From Clostridiales bacterium (GTDB lineage: Bacteria; Bacillota; Clostridia; Christensenellales; Christensenellaceae), in assembly GCA_015056045.1 (NCBI GenBank), contig SVGZ01000001.1:62001-126000 (forward strand): a stretch of 64,000 nucleotides of DNA, read 5' to 3'. This document shows positions 8,039-17,212 of this stretch, piece after piece (position 1 is the first letter of the stretch; every line of letters begins with the position of its first letter). The notes beneath the pieces are model-generated. The model saw only the letters and a list, made by a program, of their open reading frames with translations. It was not told the DNA's origin and made no database searches. Position numbers and translations under genes: made by a program.

Positions 8039-9457
8039 ATGAAGAAGAATATGAAATCAATCACCGTTCTCGTTCTCTTAATTGCTATTCTCGTTTACAG
8101 CATTATCTCTCTTTCTCAACTCCCCAAAGCACCTGTTGAAACAGACTTCGCAGATGCAGCCGCATATGAAGAGGCTTTGGCAGAGCATGAGGAAATCATT
8201 CAGCCGACGCACGCAAAAATTACGATCGGTGTTCTTCTCGTTGCAGCGGTCAGCTTTGCACTGGAAGCCGTTCCCGTTGCCGTTACGGCAATGTTCCTGC
8301 CTGTCTTTTTTGGCATAACGGGCATCCTCAGCTTTAAGGAAGCCTTCGCAGGGTTTGCCGATTCTACGGTCATTCTTTTTGCGGCAATGTTTGTTTTGGG
8401 CGCAGCGCTTTTCCAGACAGGTCTCGCAAGAAAGATCGGTATGTTTGTTGTCAAGCTTTTCTCCGGCTCGGAAACAAAGCTTCTTGTCGGTATCCTTTGC
8501 CTGACAGCTTGTATGTCCGCTTTCCTTTCCAACACGGGAACAGTCGCTGTACTTCTTCCCATCGTTATGGAAATTGCCGATTCTCAGGGTTGGAGCCGCG
8601 GTAAGCTCCTTTTACCCATGGCATATGTATCCTCCGCAGCAGGAACCTGCACTATGGTCGGTACACCGCCTAACCTGACAGTCAATGCCGTTCTTTCGAC
8701 ATACGGCTTTGAAACGGTCAATTTCTTTGAATTCGCCTGGTATGGCATCCCGATGACGATCGTCACGATCCTCTATCTTTCCACGCTTGGCAAAAAACTC
8801 ATCCCCGACAGAGGTCCTGCCCAAACGGCAGCTTCCAATGCCAATACAGATCACCATGATCCCAAAAAGCAGCTCATTGCCGGCGGCACTTTGATCGTCG
8901 TTATCATCATGCTCGTCTGGGGCGTTGTTGACCTTGCGATTATCGCCGCTGCAGGCGCACTTCTCTGCGTTGTTACGGGTTGTTTGAACGAAAAACAGGC
9001 CTATCAGTCTATCGATTGGTCTACGATCTTCCTCTTTGCCGGTGCACTTTCCCTGGCAAACGCCATGGCAACAACAGGCGCAGGCTCCATGATCGCACGC
9101 CTTTGCGTTGACCTCATGGGCGGTGACCCGAGCCCGTATCTCGTGCTCACGGTTCTGTTCTTCGTCACGGATATTTTAACGGAGTTCATGTCCAACACCG
9201 CTTCGGCTGCATTGCTTTGCCCGATCGGTCTTGAAATTGCGGCTGTTCTCGAGGTTTCCCCGATTGCTATCGTTCTTTCGATCGGTTTTGCCGCTTCGGC
9301 TGCATACCTCACGCCCGTTTCGACACCGCCGAACACGCTCGTTTATGGCCCGGGTAACCTCAAGTTTACGGACTATGTCAAATCCGGTTTACCCCTGTTC
9401 TTCCTCGCTTATATCGTTGCGGTGCTCATCGTTCCGATGGTTTGGCCATTTAAGTAA
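8039..9457 (+). CDS. DASS/SLC13 family anion (dicarboxylate-type) transporter
   Basis: The 472-residue integral membrane protein belongs to the divalent anion:sodium symporter family (CitT/SdcS/NaDC type). It shows two inverted repeats with the paired substrate/sodium motifs SNTGTVAVLLPI and SNTASAALLCPIG, and the glycine-proline loops TPPNLTV and STPPNTLV. A periplasm-facing loop of about 40 residues follows the first membrane segment. Likely substrates are dicarboxylates or similar organic anions. The start is supported by the paralogue at 59344, which begins with the same MKKN. It is a single-gene unit with its own promoter and terminator. Confidence 0.88.
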   Translation: MKKNMKSITVLVLLIAILVYSIISLSQLPKAPVETDFADAAAYEEALAEHEEIIQPTHAKITIGVLLVAAVSFALEAVPVAVTAMFLPVFFGITGILSFKEAFAGFADSTVILFAAMFVLGAALFQTGLARKIGMFVVKLFSGSETKLLVGILCLTACMSAFLSNTGTVAVLLPIVMEIADSQGWSRGKLLLPMAYVSSAAGTCTMVGTPPNLTVNAVLSTYGFETVNFFEFAWYGIPMTIVTILYLSTLGKKLIPDRGPAQTAASNANTDHHDPKKQLIAGGTLIVVIIMLVWGVVDLAIIAAAGALLCVVTGCLNEKQAYQSIDWSTIFLFAGALSLANAMATTGAGSMIARLCVDLMGGDPSPYLVLTVLFFVTDILTEFMSNTASAALLCPIGLEIAAVLEVSPIAIVLSIGFAASAAYLTPVSTPPNTLVYGPGNLKFTDYVKSGLPLFFLAYIVAVLIVPMVWPFK

Positions 9458-9464
9458 AAATACA

Positions 9465-9495
9465 GAGTCTGCCTTTCCCGGGCAGGCTCTTTTTT
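9465..9495 (+). terminator. Terminator of the first DASS gene
   Basis: GAGTCTGCC (9465-9473) pairs with GGCAGGCTC (9481-9489), allowing one G-T pair, and six T residues follow. Confidence 0.85.
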
Positions 9496-9519
9496 ATCTG
9501 TAAATTATTCCGCTGCGGT

Positions 9520-9548
9520 TTGACTTTAACCTTTTCTGCCACTATAAT
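9520..9548 (+). promoter_or_regulatory. Consensus promoter of the tRNA-Arg unit
   Basis: TTGACT (9520-9525), a 17-base spacer and a perfect TATAAT (9543-9548). It stands 18 bases before the broken tRNA copy and 99 bases before the intact tRNA-Arg. Confidence 0.85.
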
Positions 9549-9566
9549 GGGAATGCAGAGAAATCT

Positions 9567-9605
9567 GTGCCCGTAGCTCAGCTGGATAGAGCGTTGGACT
9601 CCGAC
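9567..9605 (+). pseudogene. 5' half of a tRNA-Arg(CCG) gene
   Basis: This segment is the acceptor 5' strand, D arm and anticodon loop of a tRNA-Arg(CCG). From 9570 to 9605 it matches 35 of 36 bases of the intact gene 81 bases downstream. After the loop CTCCGAC the sequence no longer forms an anticodon stem, T arm or acceptor 3' strand. The break in the anticodon loop is a classic crossover position for tRNA-targeting integrases, so it is probably a scar of an earlier insertion or deletion. Confidence 0.75.
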
Positions 9606-9647
9606 GACTGAGGTCTACCCAATTAAATATACACAAAATATACACTA

Positions 9648-9724
9648 GTACCCGTAGCTCAGCCGGATAGAGCGTTGGACTCCGACTCCAAAGGTCAGAG
9701 GTTCGAATCCTCCCGGGTACGCCA
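9648..9724 (+). tRNA. tRNA-Arg (anticodon CCG), CCA encoded
   Basis: A full cloverleaf can be drawn: acceptor GTACCCG with CGGGTAC, D arm GCTC/GAGC, anticodon stem TTGGA/TCCAA with loop CTCCGAC (anticodon CCG), T loop TTCGAAT, discriminator G and encoded CCA. The outermost T-stem pair is a mismatch. It decodes CGG arginine codons. It is probably the attachment site of the island that follows. Confidence 0.92.
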
Positions 9725-9727
9725 CAA

Positions 9728-9764
9728 AAACCCCGAAAACAAAGCATTTTCGGGGTTTGCTTTT
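9728..9764 (+). terminator. Terminator after tRNA-Arg
   Basis: A perfect 12-base stem, AAACCCCGAAAA (9728-9739) with TTTTCGGGGTTT (9747-9758), begins three bases after the CCA end and is followed by GC and four T residues. Confidence 0.8.
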
Positions 9765-9792
9765 AACTCTGCATATCGCACCTGATTTGTGT

Positions 9793-9899
9793 TTTGACGG
9801 TATTTGACGGTATAGTTTTTATAGCAGCTTAACAACTTAAAAATGTATAATCAGGAATAATATTCATTGAAATCCTTGTTTGACGGTATTTTGACGGTA
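9793..9899 (+). repeat. Four TTTGACGGTA direct repeats, probable integrase arm-type sites
   Basis: The ten-base sequence TTTGACGGTA occurs at 9793-9802, 9803-9812, 9879-9888 and 9890-9899, as two close pairs 67 bases apart. The pairs lie between the tRNA and the recombinase gene, where phage and conjugative-element integrases have arm-type binding sites. The 260-base gap between tRNA terminator and recombinase holds little else. Confidence 0.65.
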
Positions 9900-9966
9900 A
9901 ATTGAGTAAAACGGTGTTATTCTATATGGTCTTTTAAGTCTATTTGTTCTACAATCCTGTATATTC

Positions 9967-10007
9967 TGAAAATCAAAAGCGCCCACTCTATGAATATAAA
10001 TGGGTGC
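9967..10007 (-). terminator. Possible terminator of the recombinase gene
   Basis: On the minus strand AGCACCCA and TGGGCGCT form an imperfect stem (7 of 8 pairs) followed by TTTGATTTT, just after the recombinase stop codon. The long loop makes it a weak call. Confidence 0.4.
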
Positions 10008-10016
10008 TCGTTTGTG

Positions 10017-10935
10017 TTACACAGCTCGTGCTTTTGATGCTTTCTCCATTCCTTGATCCCGCAAATGGCTGTCGAGAGCCTTTACGGATTGTTCCTCCTT
10101 GAACTTGGAAAGATGCGTATAGATTTCTAATGTTACCTCAAGACACGAGTGTCCTAAATACTTCTGCGCAGATTTTACATCAACGCCTGCATCAAATAAT
10201 AAGGTTGCATATGAGTGTCTCAGCATATGCGGAGTAATCTTATTATCAATTACCCATGTCACACCTTTTCCTCCGGTCACAGGCTTACCGCCGTATTGCA
10301 TATTGAGATAATATAAATAACTATCCCACGCTCTTGTCCAACCGCTTCCTGTCATCATCTTAACACCATCTGTCATTGTACAGACCAGCCCATCTTGCTT
10401 TTGATTATGTCTTAAAGCAACCATTAGAACCTCAGGGATAGGTACTTTGCGAATACCGGCTTCTGTCTTTGGCAGCTTAATCTTTGGTTGATTCGGATTG
10501 ATTTGTGCAGATTTAGATACTGTTATAATTCTATTTTCTAAATCTATATCTTTCCACTCGAGCGCAATTAACTCTCCGCGCCGCAACCCACAATAGAGCA
10601 TAATCATGGCACCGAGGCTCATTCTATGTCCGTTCCAGTTTTCTGTAATCATCTTCACTTCTTTCTCGGTAAGTGCACGTCTTTCTTTTTGCGGCTTATT
10701 AGGAATTGCAATCTTTTTGAATACATTCCTTAAAAGAAGATTGTTGTCTATTGCCGTTTCCAAAATCTGTGATGCAGTCATTTTTATCTGCTTCATAGTT
10801 CCGGTTGCAAATCCCGACTCACTGAGCATATTTATTATTTTCTGCAGATGAAGTGGTTTGAGATCCTTCAACTTAATGTTCTCAAGATATGGGTTCAGAT
10901 GCTTCGATATGATTCCTTCATGCTTGTGCTGTATC
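10017..10935 (-). CDS. int: Tyrosine recombinase (phage/ICE integrase), N-terminus lost
   Basis: The visible protein holds part of the SAM-like core-binding domain (from about 10935 to 10680) and a complete catalytic domain. The active-site set is present: Arg in CGLRRGEL, the beta-hairpin Lys region KLPKTEAGIRKVPIP, HMLRHSYATLL with His-x-x-Arg, and LGHSCLEVTLEIYTH with His and the nucleophile Tyr. About 60-90 N-terminal residues, normally the arm-site binding domain and start of the core-binding domain, are missing. Although the frame stays open to 11147, the extra residues are the antisense of the RHS gene and show no integrase likeness. The protein is therefore probably inactive or unexpressed. 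Confidence 0.82.
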
Positions 10936-13900
10936 CGGAAGCTGTTCACTATGAAAAGAATGATCATTGGGTAGAAATCGACAACAGTCTGAAACTCAGC
11001 CGCGATAACAGTATGTACATGAATGCGGCAGGATCCTGGAATGTTGTTCTTCCGTCTTCCTATACAGCAGGAGAAAGCCCTGTTGCAATCATGAAAGATG
11101 GCAGCTCGATCTCTTTTGATACAAGAATCGGTATTGGAAGCGATCATGTTATCATGGCAGATCCATCTGAAGAAGAGGATTTACAGGAAGAAATAGTCCA
11201 ACCGGAGGATACCGAAGAGAATATTACATCGGAAATCGACACGCCAATCGGAACCGGCGAATCCCCTGAAAATACAGCAGAAAATAATAATGCTGACATA
11301 ACATCGCCCGGGGAAACAGCGATTCCCATTGAAGGTGAAGAAACAGCAAACGAAGCAGATGAGAATGCAGAGACTGTTGTTACTGAAGAAACAGTACAGG
11401 AAGAAGCTCTTCCCGAAACAACAGCACAGGAAGAGGATGCTGAAACTGAAATAACAATAGAAGAAAACGAAGAGTTAGTCCAAATTGAAGAAGATGATGA
11501 AGCACAGGAAAATGAGGAAGAAATTCCTGTGCCCGAAACAGATATCACAGAAGATGCGATAGGAACTCTTGCCTATGAGTTCGCTAAAAATACTATTGAT
11601 GCATCCGTACTTTCCATGTCGATGGTTAGAAGTGACATGACGGAGCTGCAGCAGCAAACGATCCCGTCCAAGTTGGATGCGGGTTTGCTGTATACCAATG
11701 TCTATCAAGATATTGACATCCGATATGAACTGATCTCTGATACATTAAAAGAATACATCATATTAAATAAGAAACCGCAGGAAGGCATCAAGGTATGCTT
11801 TGATGTCGCAGTAGATGGTGTTACACTCTCCTTACAGCCTGATGGGAGCATCTATGCACTTTCCGACGGGAAAACAGAACCCGAATATTATCTCCCTGCA
11901 CCGTTCCTTTTCGATGCCGATGGAGAATATACATATGACATAACGGTTTCTCTTAAAGAGACAGCATCTGGCTATGAAATTGCTTACAGCCTTCCGCATA
12001 CATGGCTGAATGAAGCTGCTTATCCTGTCACGATAGACCCTGTAGTAAAACCCGCTCTCACAACAGGGAATATTCGTGATAAGCAGGTAGATCGTCTCAA
12101 TGATAATGTAAGCTACACCTCTAATTACATCGAAGCAGGTTATCATACTTCAAATGGTATCGAGCGTATCTTCCTGATGTATCGTGACCTTCCGGAAATC
12201 ACGAGTGCAGATGTATTAACGAGCGCATCGATACAGATCTACAGACCCTATACATCCAGCACAACTTCCCAAATGAATGTGCATAAGGTGAAGAGTACAT
12301 GGGATTCCACAACACTGCAATGGTCGAATAAGCCGGAATATGATCCCTTGATCGAAGATTATGCCATGATCTCGGGTAAGGGTTGGTATACATGGGATAT
12401 TACGGATATTGCCCGTGAATGGTATGAAGGCGAAAACACGGGCATGATGTTCAAGCTGACAGATGAAATTGAAAATGCCGGTGTTAATCATAATAAGACT
12501 TTCTATTCTTCAGATGCAGGAAATTCCTATCGCCCGATCCTGTATATCAGCTATGTGAGCGGAAGCGGTCTCGAGGGATATTGGGATTACCATAGTCAAA
12601 GTGCAGGCAGAGCAGGCGTAGGTTATGTGAACGACTATACGGGAAATCTCGTCTGGGTACATAGTGGTCATGCTTTCAGTGGGAACAGAATGCCTGTTGC
12701 CATCAATGCTGTGTACAACGCGAACGACAGAGAAAATAACTTCGGTATTGGCAATGGATGGAGAACAAACTACAACCAGTTGATCTATGTCTTTGAGGCA
12801 GATGACGATTACTACATCTGGGAAGATGAAGACGGCACGCTCCACTATTTCAAATACAGTTCAAGCAGCACGTACAAGGATGAGAGCGGTATTGAACTGA
12901 CCCTCAAGACAAATGGCAGCGGTGATAGCAAGTATTCCATAACGGATAAAAATGGCAATGCCAGCTATTTCGATACAAACGGACGCCTGACAAAAATTGA
13001 GAATAATCAGGTGACGAAGAGCAGCATTAATATCACTTATACTTCTGCAGCAGGCAAACAAATCGCTTCTGTAACTGATGGCGCAGGGAGAGTCTATGCG
13101 TACAATTACACGAACGGACTTTTAGACAGCATCGTATACAAAGGGACGGGAACAACGGCGATCAAAACACTGACATATTCTCATACGAATGGTGACTTGA
13201 CAAGCGTTGGCTATCCCGACGGCGAGTCTGTCAGCTTCGCATATACAGGCGATAACCTCCTTGCGAGGGTAACTGATGTCGATGGATATAATGTTAGGTA
13301 TACCTACAGCAAGGCTGCAGCGGGTGTGCCAAACCGTGTCGTTCATATAGCAGAATATGATGGAAATACCGAAGCTGGTAGTATCAGTATCGAATACGCC
13401 CATAATCAGACAACATATACAGACTATCTGGGAAATGTCCAAATAGAACAGTTCAATGACTACGGAAATCTCATCTCGATACAGGATGATGAGGGTAAAG
13501 CGCAGTACGCTCTCTATGCACAGGATAGTGATAGTTCGGCAAAGGCAAACCAGATGGTATTGTCTTCGAAGCTGCAGAATACGGTTAAAAACCATGTAAA
13601 AAATCATAGTTTTGAAACTTCTGATTTTTGGCGAACCTTCTACATCAATAATTCTGATGGTTCTGTCAGTTACTCAAGTGCAGAAAAGTACCTTGGACAA
13701 AACTCTGTTGCTATTACCCGAAATAATAATAACGGAAGACATCTGGTCCAGGTGTCAGAGGAAGGATTTGTAACAGTCGAACCTAATAAGACATATACTC
13801 TTTCAGGATATATTAAAACGACCGGCATGAATGGTACAGGCAACGGTGCAGCTATTGTCTTGGAACTTGATGGTTCTGGCGGACAGGTTGCGATTAGCGA

Positions 13901-16900
13901 CCCTATATCAGTAAATACGGATTGGGTAAGAGTGGAAACGAACTATACGCATCCAGAAAACGCAGCAGGAAATAGGATCAAGTGGCACGTTGAAAACAGA
14001 TCAATCGGCACCGCATATTTCGATTGTATTCAGTTTGAAGAAGCACCTACGGCAAGTCGCTACAATCTGCTTGAAAACAGCGACTTCAGCATTGTGGGCG
14101 ACACGGCAGATACAGCCTATGCATGGTCATCTGGGACGGAGCTTACCACAGAAGATGTCTTTACCACGATCACAGAAGGAGCTGCGCCGCAGCTCGACAA
14201 CAGAGTATTTAAAGTTGTCGGCGATGCAAATGCCAAAAAGAGGATCTATCAGGATATTCAGGTTTCCGGCAGCAGAGGAGATGTTTTTACGCTTTCTGGC
14301 TGGGGAAAAATGGATGCAGCTCCCAACAGCGGAACCGACAGATTTATTGCGATCATGCTTCGTTTCTATGGCGAAGACGGTTCGATGTGGGCGGCTAAAG
14401 TACCTTTTAATACAGATGCAGATTCAGATATCAGTTGGCAGTATGCTTCCAAGAAGATCGTCGCTGATATGGACTATACCTTTGTCAGGGTGCTTCTGAT
14501 CTATGAGAAGAATGTCAATACTGCCTATTTTGACGGCATTCAGTTGTTTAAGGAAGAGTTCGGACATAGCTATGTATATGATGCGAACGGTAATGTAACA
14601 AGCGTCACAGACCTGCAGGCGAATAACACCAAGTATGAATATACGGATAATGACCTGACAAAGATGACGCTTCCCTCGGGAGCAAAGCAGACATATACTT
14701 ATGACAACTATCATAATGTCAAAACATCGACAAGTGATACCGGCGTTAAGAGCAGCTTTACATACGATACCTATGGAAACAATACAGAAGTAACGCTTGG
14801 AACGAGTACACTTGGAATCGACTCCTCTTCTGTCTATACTTCGGATGGCAACCAGGTGTCGAGTGTAACAGATGCACTTGGTAATACGACCACATATGGG
14901 TATGACACCAATACCAGTCAACTTTCCTGGGTACAGCTGCCGGGTGAAACAGCAAGCAATCGGACAACGTATACCTACGATACGCTGATGCGGCCGACTT
15001 CCGTCAGCAAAAATGTTGAGGGTATCGGTACGGTTTCAAACAGTTATACCTATGAAGATGATCTGCTGAAAACCTTAACGCACAGCAACACAAGCGACAG
15101 AAGCACAACCTATACTTTTGGCTATGGCAATTTTGCACTAACGGATTACATCAAGGTTGGCGCAGAGAGAACGCTTGTGTCATATCAGTATAAGACGGAC
15201 GACAGGAGCTATCTGCTTGATAAAATGTCCTATGGAAACGACGACTATGTAACCTATTCCTATGACAATAAAGGCAGACTCCTTGAAAAAGGCTATAGCG
15301 ACAGCGATTCTGTTATCGAGTATCTGTATGACAACAACGGCAATCTTGGCATCGTCAGGGATGGACTTGCGAACAGAACAACAAGGTATTTGTACGATCA
15401 TTCCGAGCGCTTGATGCAGATCGAGGAAACAGGCCAAGGACTTGACCATAAGATCACATGGGGTTATGATGATAACAACAACCTCAGCACACAGAAAGAA
15501 ACGATCAACGGGCACGATTATACCGTCAGCTATACCTATGACAGGGATAACCGACCGACACTGATCGCAAACGGCGATGTCAAGACAGCCTACACCTACG
15601 ATACACTGAGCCGTGTTACGAAAATTGAATACAGGAACGGAAGCACAGCCGTCGTTACGCAGACGCCTGCTTATACGGCGAAGGACAGTACGCACACAAG
15701 CACACAGGTAGCAAGCTGGCGCATACAGGCAGGAAGCTATGATAAGACTGCGGCCTATACCTATGATGCAAAAGGCAATATCACAAGCATATCCTTTGGC
15801 GGCAAAACGACAAGCTATGTCTATGATGGGCTTTCACAGCTCATAAGGGAAAACAACGAAGCTGCAGGAAAAACATGGACATACAGCTATGATGCCGGCG
15901 GCAATATCGTAGAAAAGAAGGAATATGCCTATACAACCGGCACATTAGGCACCGCACTTGACACGATCGCATATGGTTATGCTGATACCGATTGGGGCGA
16001 TCTTTTAACATCGTATGATGGACAGACGATTCAGTCTGACGCGATCGGCAATATGCTGTCTGACGGCACATGGACATACACATGGGAACAGGGCCGACAG
16101 CTTAAAGCGATGACGAACGGGACAACGAATCTTTCTTTCAGCTACGATGAAGAAGGAAAGAGAGTCTCGAAGACCGTCGGCAATACGACATGGCAGTATG
16201 TATACAACGGAAGCAACCTTGTATACATGACAGATGGAACTAACTATCTGTACTTCCATTACGATGCAACGGGAGTAACGGGTTTCCTGTATAACGGTGA
16301 TGCATATTATTACCTGAAGAATGCACAGGGCGATGTTATCGGTATTGCAAACAGCACAGGCACTGTTGTAACGGAATACAGCTATGATGCATGGGGCAAT
16401 CCTGTAACAACGACTGATAATGAAATTGGACAACTTAACCCGATAAGGTACAGAGGATATTATTACGATACCGAGACAGGACTTTATTATGTATCCAGCA
16501 GGTATTATGATTCTGAGGTTGGTAGGTGGATAAGCCCCGAACCGAATGTTTATGCAGGTGCGTTTGACAGTGGTTCTGGCTTGCTGGCGTATAATGCATA
16601 TGCATATTGTGCAAACAATCCTGTAAATTTCTCTGATCCGACAGGAGAATTCCTGCTGTCAACACTTATAGTTGGTGCAATAGTTGGTGCTGCCATAGGA
16701 TTTGCTGCAACTGCATATGTTGATTACAAAGATGACGGCCAAGTATTCAATGGGAGTGTAGACGCAAAGAGCTATGTCGCCAATACACTTGTTGGCGGAA
16801 TTGTTGGTGGATTCACCGGAGGAGTTGGAAGTTCAACATTTTCACTGACAATACCTACGATACAAGCTGCAATGACTACAGCGGGAAGCACAGTGCTTGT

Positions 16901-17201
16901 TGCTGGTACAACAACTGTTACTGTTGCTGGAGCAGAAATTGTTGCTGGTACTGCAGCAGTTGGTTTAGGCATAATGGCTTCTATCATTGGAAAGAGTGGT
17001 GGCTATACTGTTAAGAAATTTCCAAACGATCATGATCCAGAGCATGTTCACATTTACGGAGATGATATCTCGGATAAAGCTCATGGGATTAGAATTGGTT
17101 TAGATGGAAAGCCATTACCTGGTCAAAATAAACTTCCTCCAGGAGCAAAAAAGGCACTAAAAAAATTATGGAAATTGGTTTTGGAATCCTTTATTAGTTA
17201 G
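10848..17201 (+). CDS. RHS/YD-repeat polymorphic toxin, 5'-truncated at recombination junction
   Basis: The frame spans 2,117 codons, but the first 26 or so are antisense to the recombinase; RHS homology starts at LVLYPEAVHYEKN, near 10926. No signal peptide or convincing ribosome site remains, so the true 5' end is missing. Domains in order: an acidic Glu/Thr-rich linker (about 105-238), a DNRLRE domain (about 450-570), a first YD-repeat stretch, two carbohydrate-binding-like jelly-roll modules (about 915-1066 and 1070-1238), many YD repeats (1240-1860), and the RHS core end RYRGYYYDTETGLYYV (from about 1865). The tip has a glycine-rich membrane-like segment and a 65-residue C-terminal domain with the H-x4-H-x-H motif HDPEHVHIYG. 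RHS proteins deliver such tips as toxins to competitors. The toxin chemistry is not identified. Confidence 0.85.
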   Translation: MKWFEILQLNVLKIWVQMLRYDSFMLVLYPEAVHYEKNDHWVEIDNSLKLSRDNSMYMNAAGSWNVVLPSSYTAGESPVAIMKDGSSISFDTRIGIGSDHVIMADPSEEEDLQEEIVQPEDTEENITSEIDTPIGTGESPENTAENNNADITSPGETAIPIEGEETANEADENAETVVTEETVQEEALPETTAQEEDAETEITIEENEELVQIEEDDEAQENEEEIPVPETDITEDAIGTLAYEFAKNTIDASVLSMSMVRSDMTELQQQTIPSKLDAGLLYTNVYQDIDIRYELISDTLKEYIILNKKPQEGIKVCFDVAVDGVTLSLQPDGSIYALSDGKTEPEYYLPAPFLFDADGEYTYDITVSLKETASGYEIAYSLPHTWLNEAAYPVTIDPVVKPALTTGNIRDKQVDRLNDNVSYTSNYIEAGYHTSNGIERIFLMYRDLPEITSADVLTSASIQIYRPYTSSTTSQMNVHKVKSTWDSTTLQWSNKPEYDPLIEDYAMISGKGWYTWDITDIAREWYEGENTGMMFKLTDEIENAGVNHNKTFYSSDAGNSYRPILYISYVSGSGLEGYWDYHSQSAGRAGVGYVNDYTGNLVWVHSGHAFSGNRMPVAINAVYNANDRENNFGIGNGWRTNYNQLIYVFEADDDYYIWEDEDGTLHYFKYSSSSTYKDESGIELTLKTNGSGDSKYSITDKNGNASYFDTNGRLTKIENNQVTKSSINITYTSAAGKQIASVTDGAGRVYAYNYTNGLLDSIVYKGTGTTAIKTLTYSHTNGDLTSVGYPDGESVSFAYTGDNLLARVTDVDGYNVRYTYSKAAAGVPNRVVHIAEYDGNTEAGSISIEYAHNQTTYTDYLGNVQIEQFNDYGNLISIQDDEGKAQYALYAQDSDSSAKANQMVLSSKLQNTVKNHVKNHSFETSDFWRTFYINNSDGSVSYSSAEKYLGQNSVAITRNNNNGRHLVQVSEEGFVTVEPNKTYTLSGYIKTTGMNGTGNGAAIVLELDGSGGQVAISDPISVNTDWVRVETNYTHPENAAGNRIKWHVENRSIGTAYFDCIQFEEAPTASRYNLLENSDFSIVGDTADTAYAWSSGTELTTEDVFTTITEGAAPQLDNRVFKVVGDANAKKRIYQDIQVSGSRGDVFTLSGWGKMDAAPNSGTDRFIAIMLRFYGEDGSMWAAKVPFNTDADSDISWQYASKKIVADMDYTFVRVLLIYEKNVNTAYFDGIQLFKEEFGHSYVYDANGNVTSVTDLQANNTKYEYTDNDLTKMTLPSGAKQTYTYDNYHNVKTSTSDTGVKSSFTYDTYGNNTEVTLGTSTLGIDSSSVYTSDGNQVSSVTDALGNTTTYGYDTNTSQLSWVQLPGETASNRTTYTYDTLMRPTSVSKNVEGIGTVSNSYTYEDDLLKTLTHSNTSDRSTTYTFGYGNFALTDYIKVGAERTLVSYQYKTDDRSYLLDKMSYGNDDYVTYSYDNKGRLLEKGYSDSDSVIEYLYDNNGNLGIVRDGLANRTTRYLYDHSERLMQIEETGQGLDHKITWGYDDNNNLSTQKETINGHDYTVSYTYDRDNRPTLIANGDVKTAYTYDTLSRVTKIEYRNGSTAVVTQTPAYTAKDSTHTSTQVASWRIQAGSYDKTAAYTYDAKGNITSISFGGKTTSYVYDGLSQLIRENNEAAGKTWTYSYDAGGNIVEKKEYAYTTGTLGTALDTIAYGYADTDWGDLLTSYDGQTIQSDAIGNMLSDGTWTYTWEQGRQLKAMTNGTTNLSFSYDEEGKRVSKTVGNTTWQYVYNGSNLVYMTDGTNYLYFHYDATGVTGFLYNGDAYYYLKNAQGDVIGIANSTGTVVTEYSYDAWGNPVTTTDNEIGQLNPIRYRGYYYDTETGLYYVSSRYYDSEVGRWISPEPNVYAGAFDSGSGLLAYNAYAYCANNPVNFSDPTGEFLLSTLIVGAIVGAAIGFAATAYVDYKDDGQVFNGSVDAKSYVANTLVGGIVGGFTGGVGSSTFSLTIPTIQAAMTTAGSTVLVAGTTTVTVAGAEIVAGTAAVGLGIMASIIGKSGGYTVKKFPNDHDPEHVHIYGDDISDKAHGIRIGLDGKPLPGQNKLPPGAKKALKKLWKLVLESFIS
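16033..16500 (+). repeat. RHS core block, present in near-identical copies downstream
   Basis: This part of the main RHS gene recurs nearly base for base at 19164-19420 and at 21053-21500, and in diverged form at 22571-22810. The shared block ends at the RHS core boundary just before each toxin tip, which gives homologous recombination a substrate to exchange tips. Confidence 0.85.
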
Positions 17202-17212
17202 GAAATGGTACT

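Noticed and set aside
9526-9747. Minus-strand frame of 73 codons over the tRNA-Arg region
   Set aside because: It is the well-known false protein (GRIRTSDLWSRSPTLYPAEL type) produced by reading tRNA genes backwards.
10936-11147. N-terminal extension of the integrase frame
   Set aside because: It is antisense to clear RHS coding and has no integrase-like residues.
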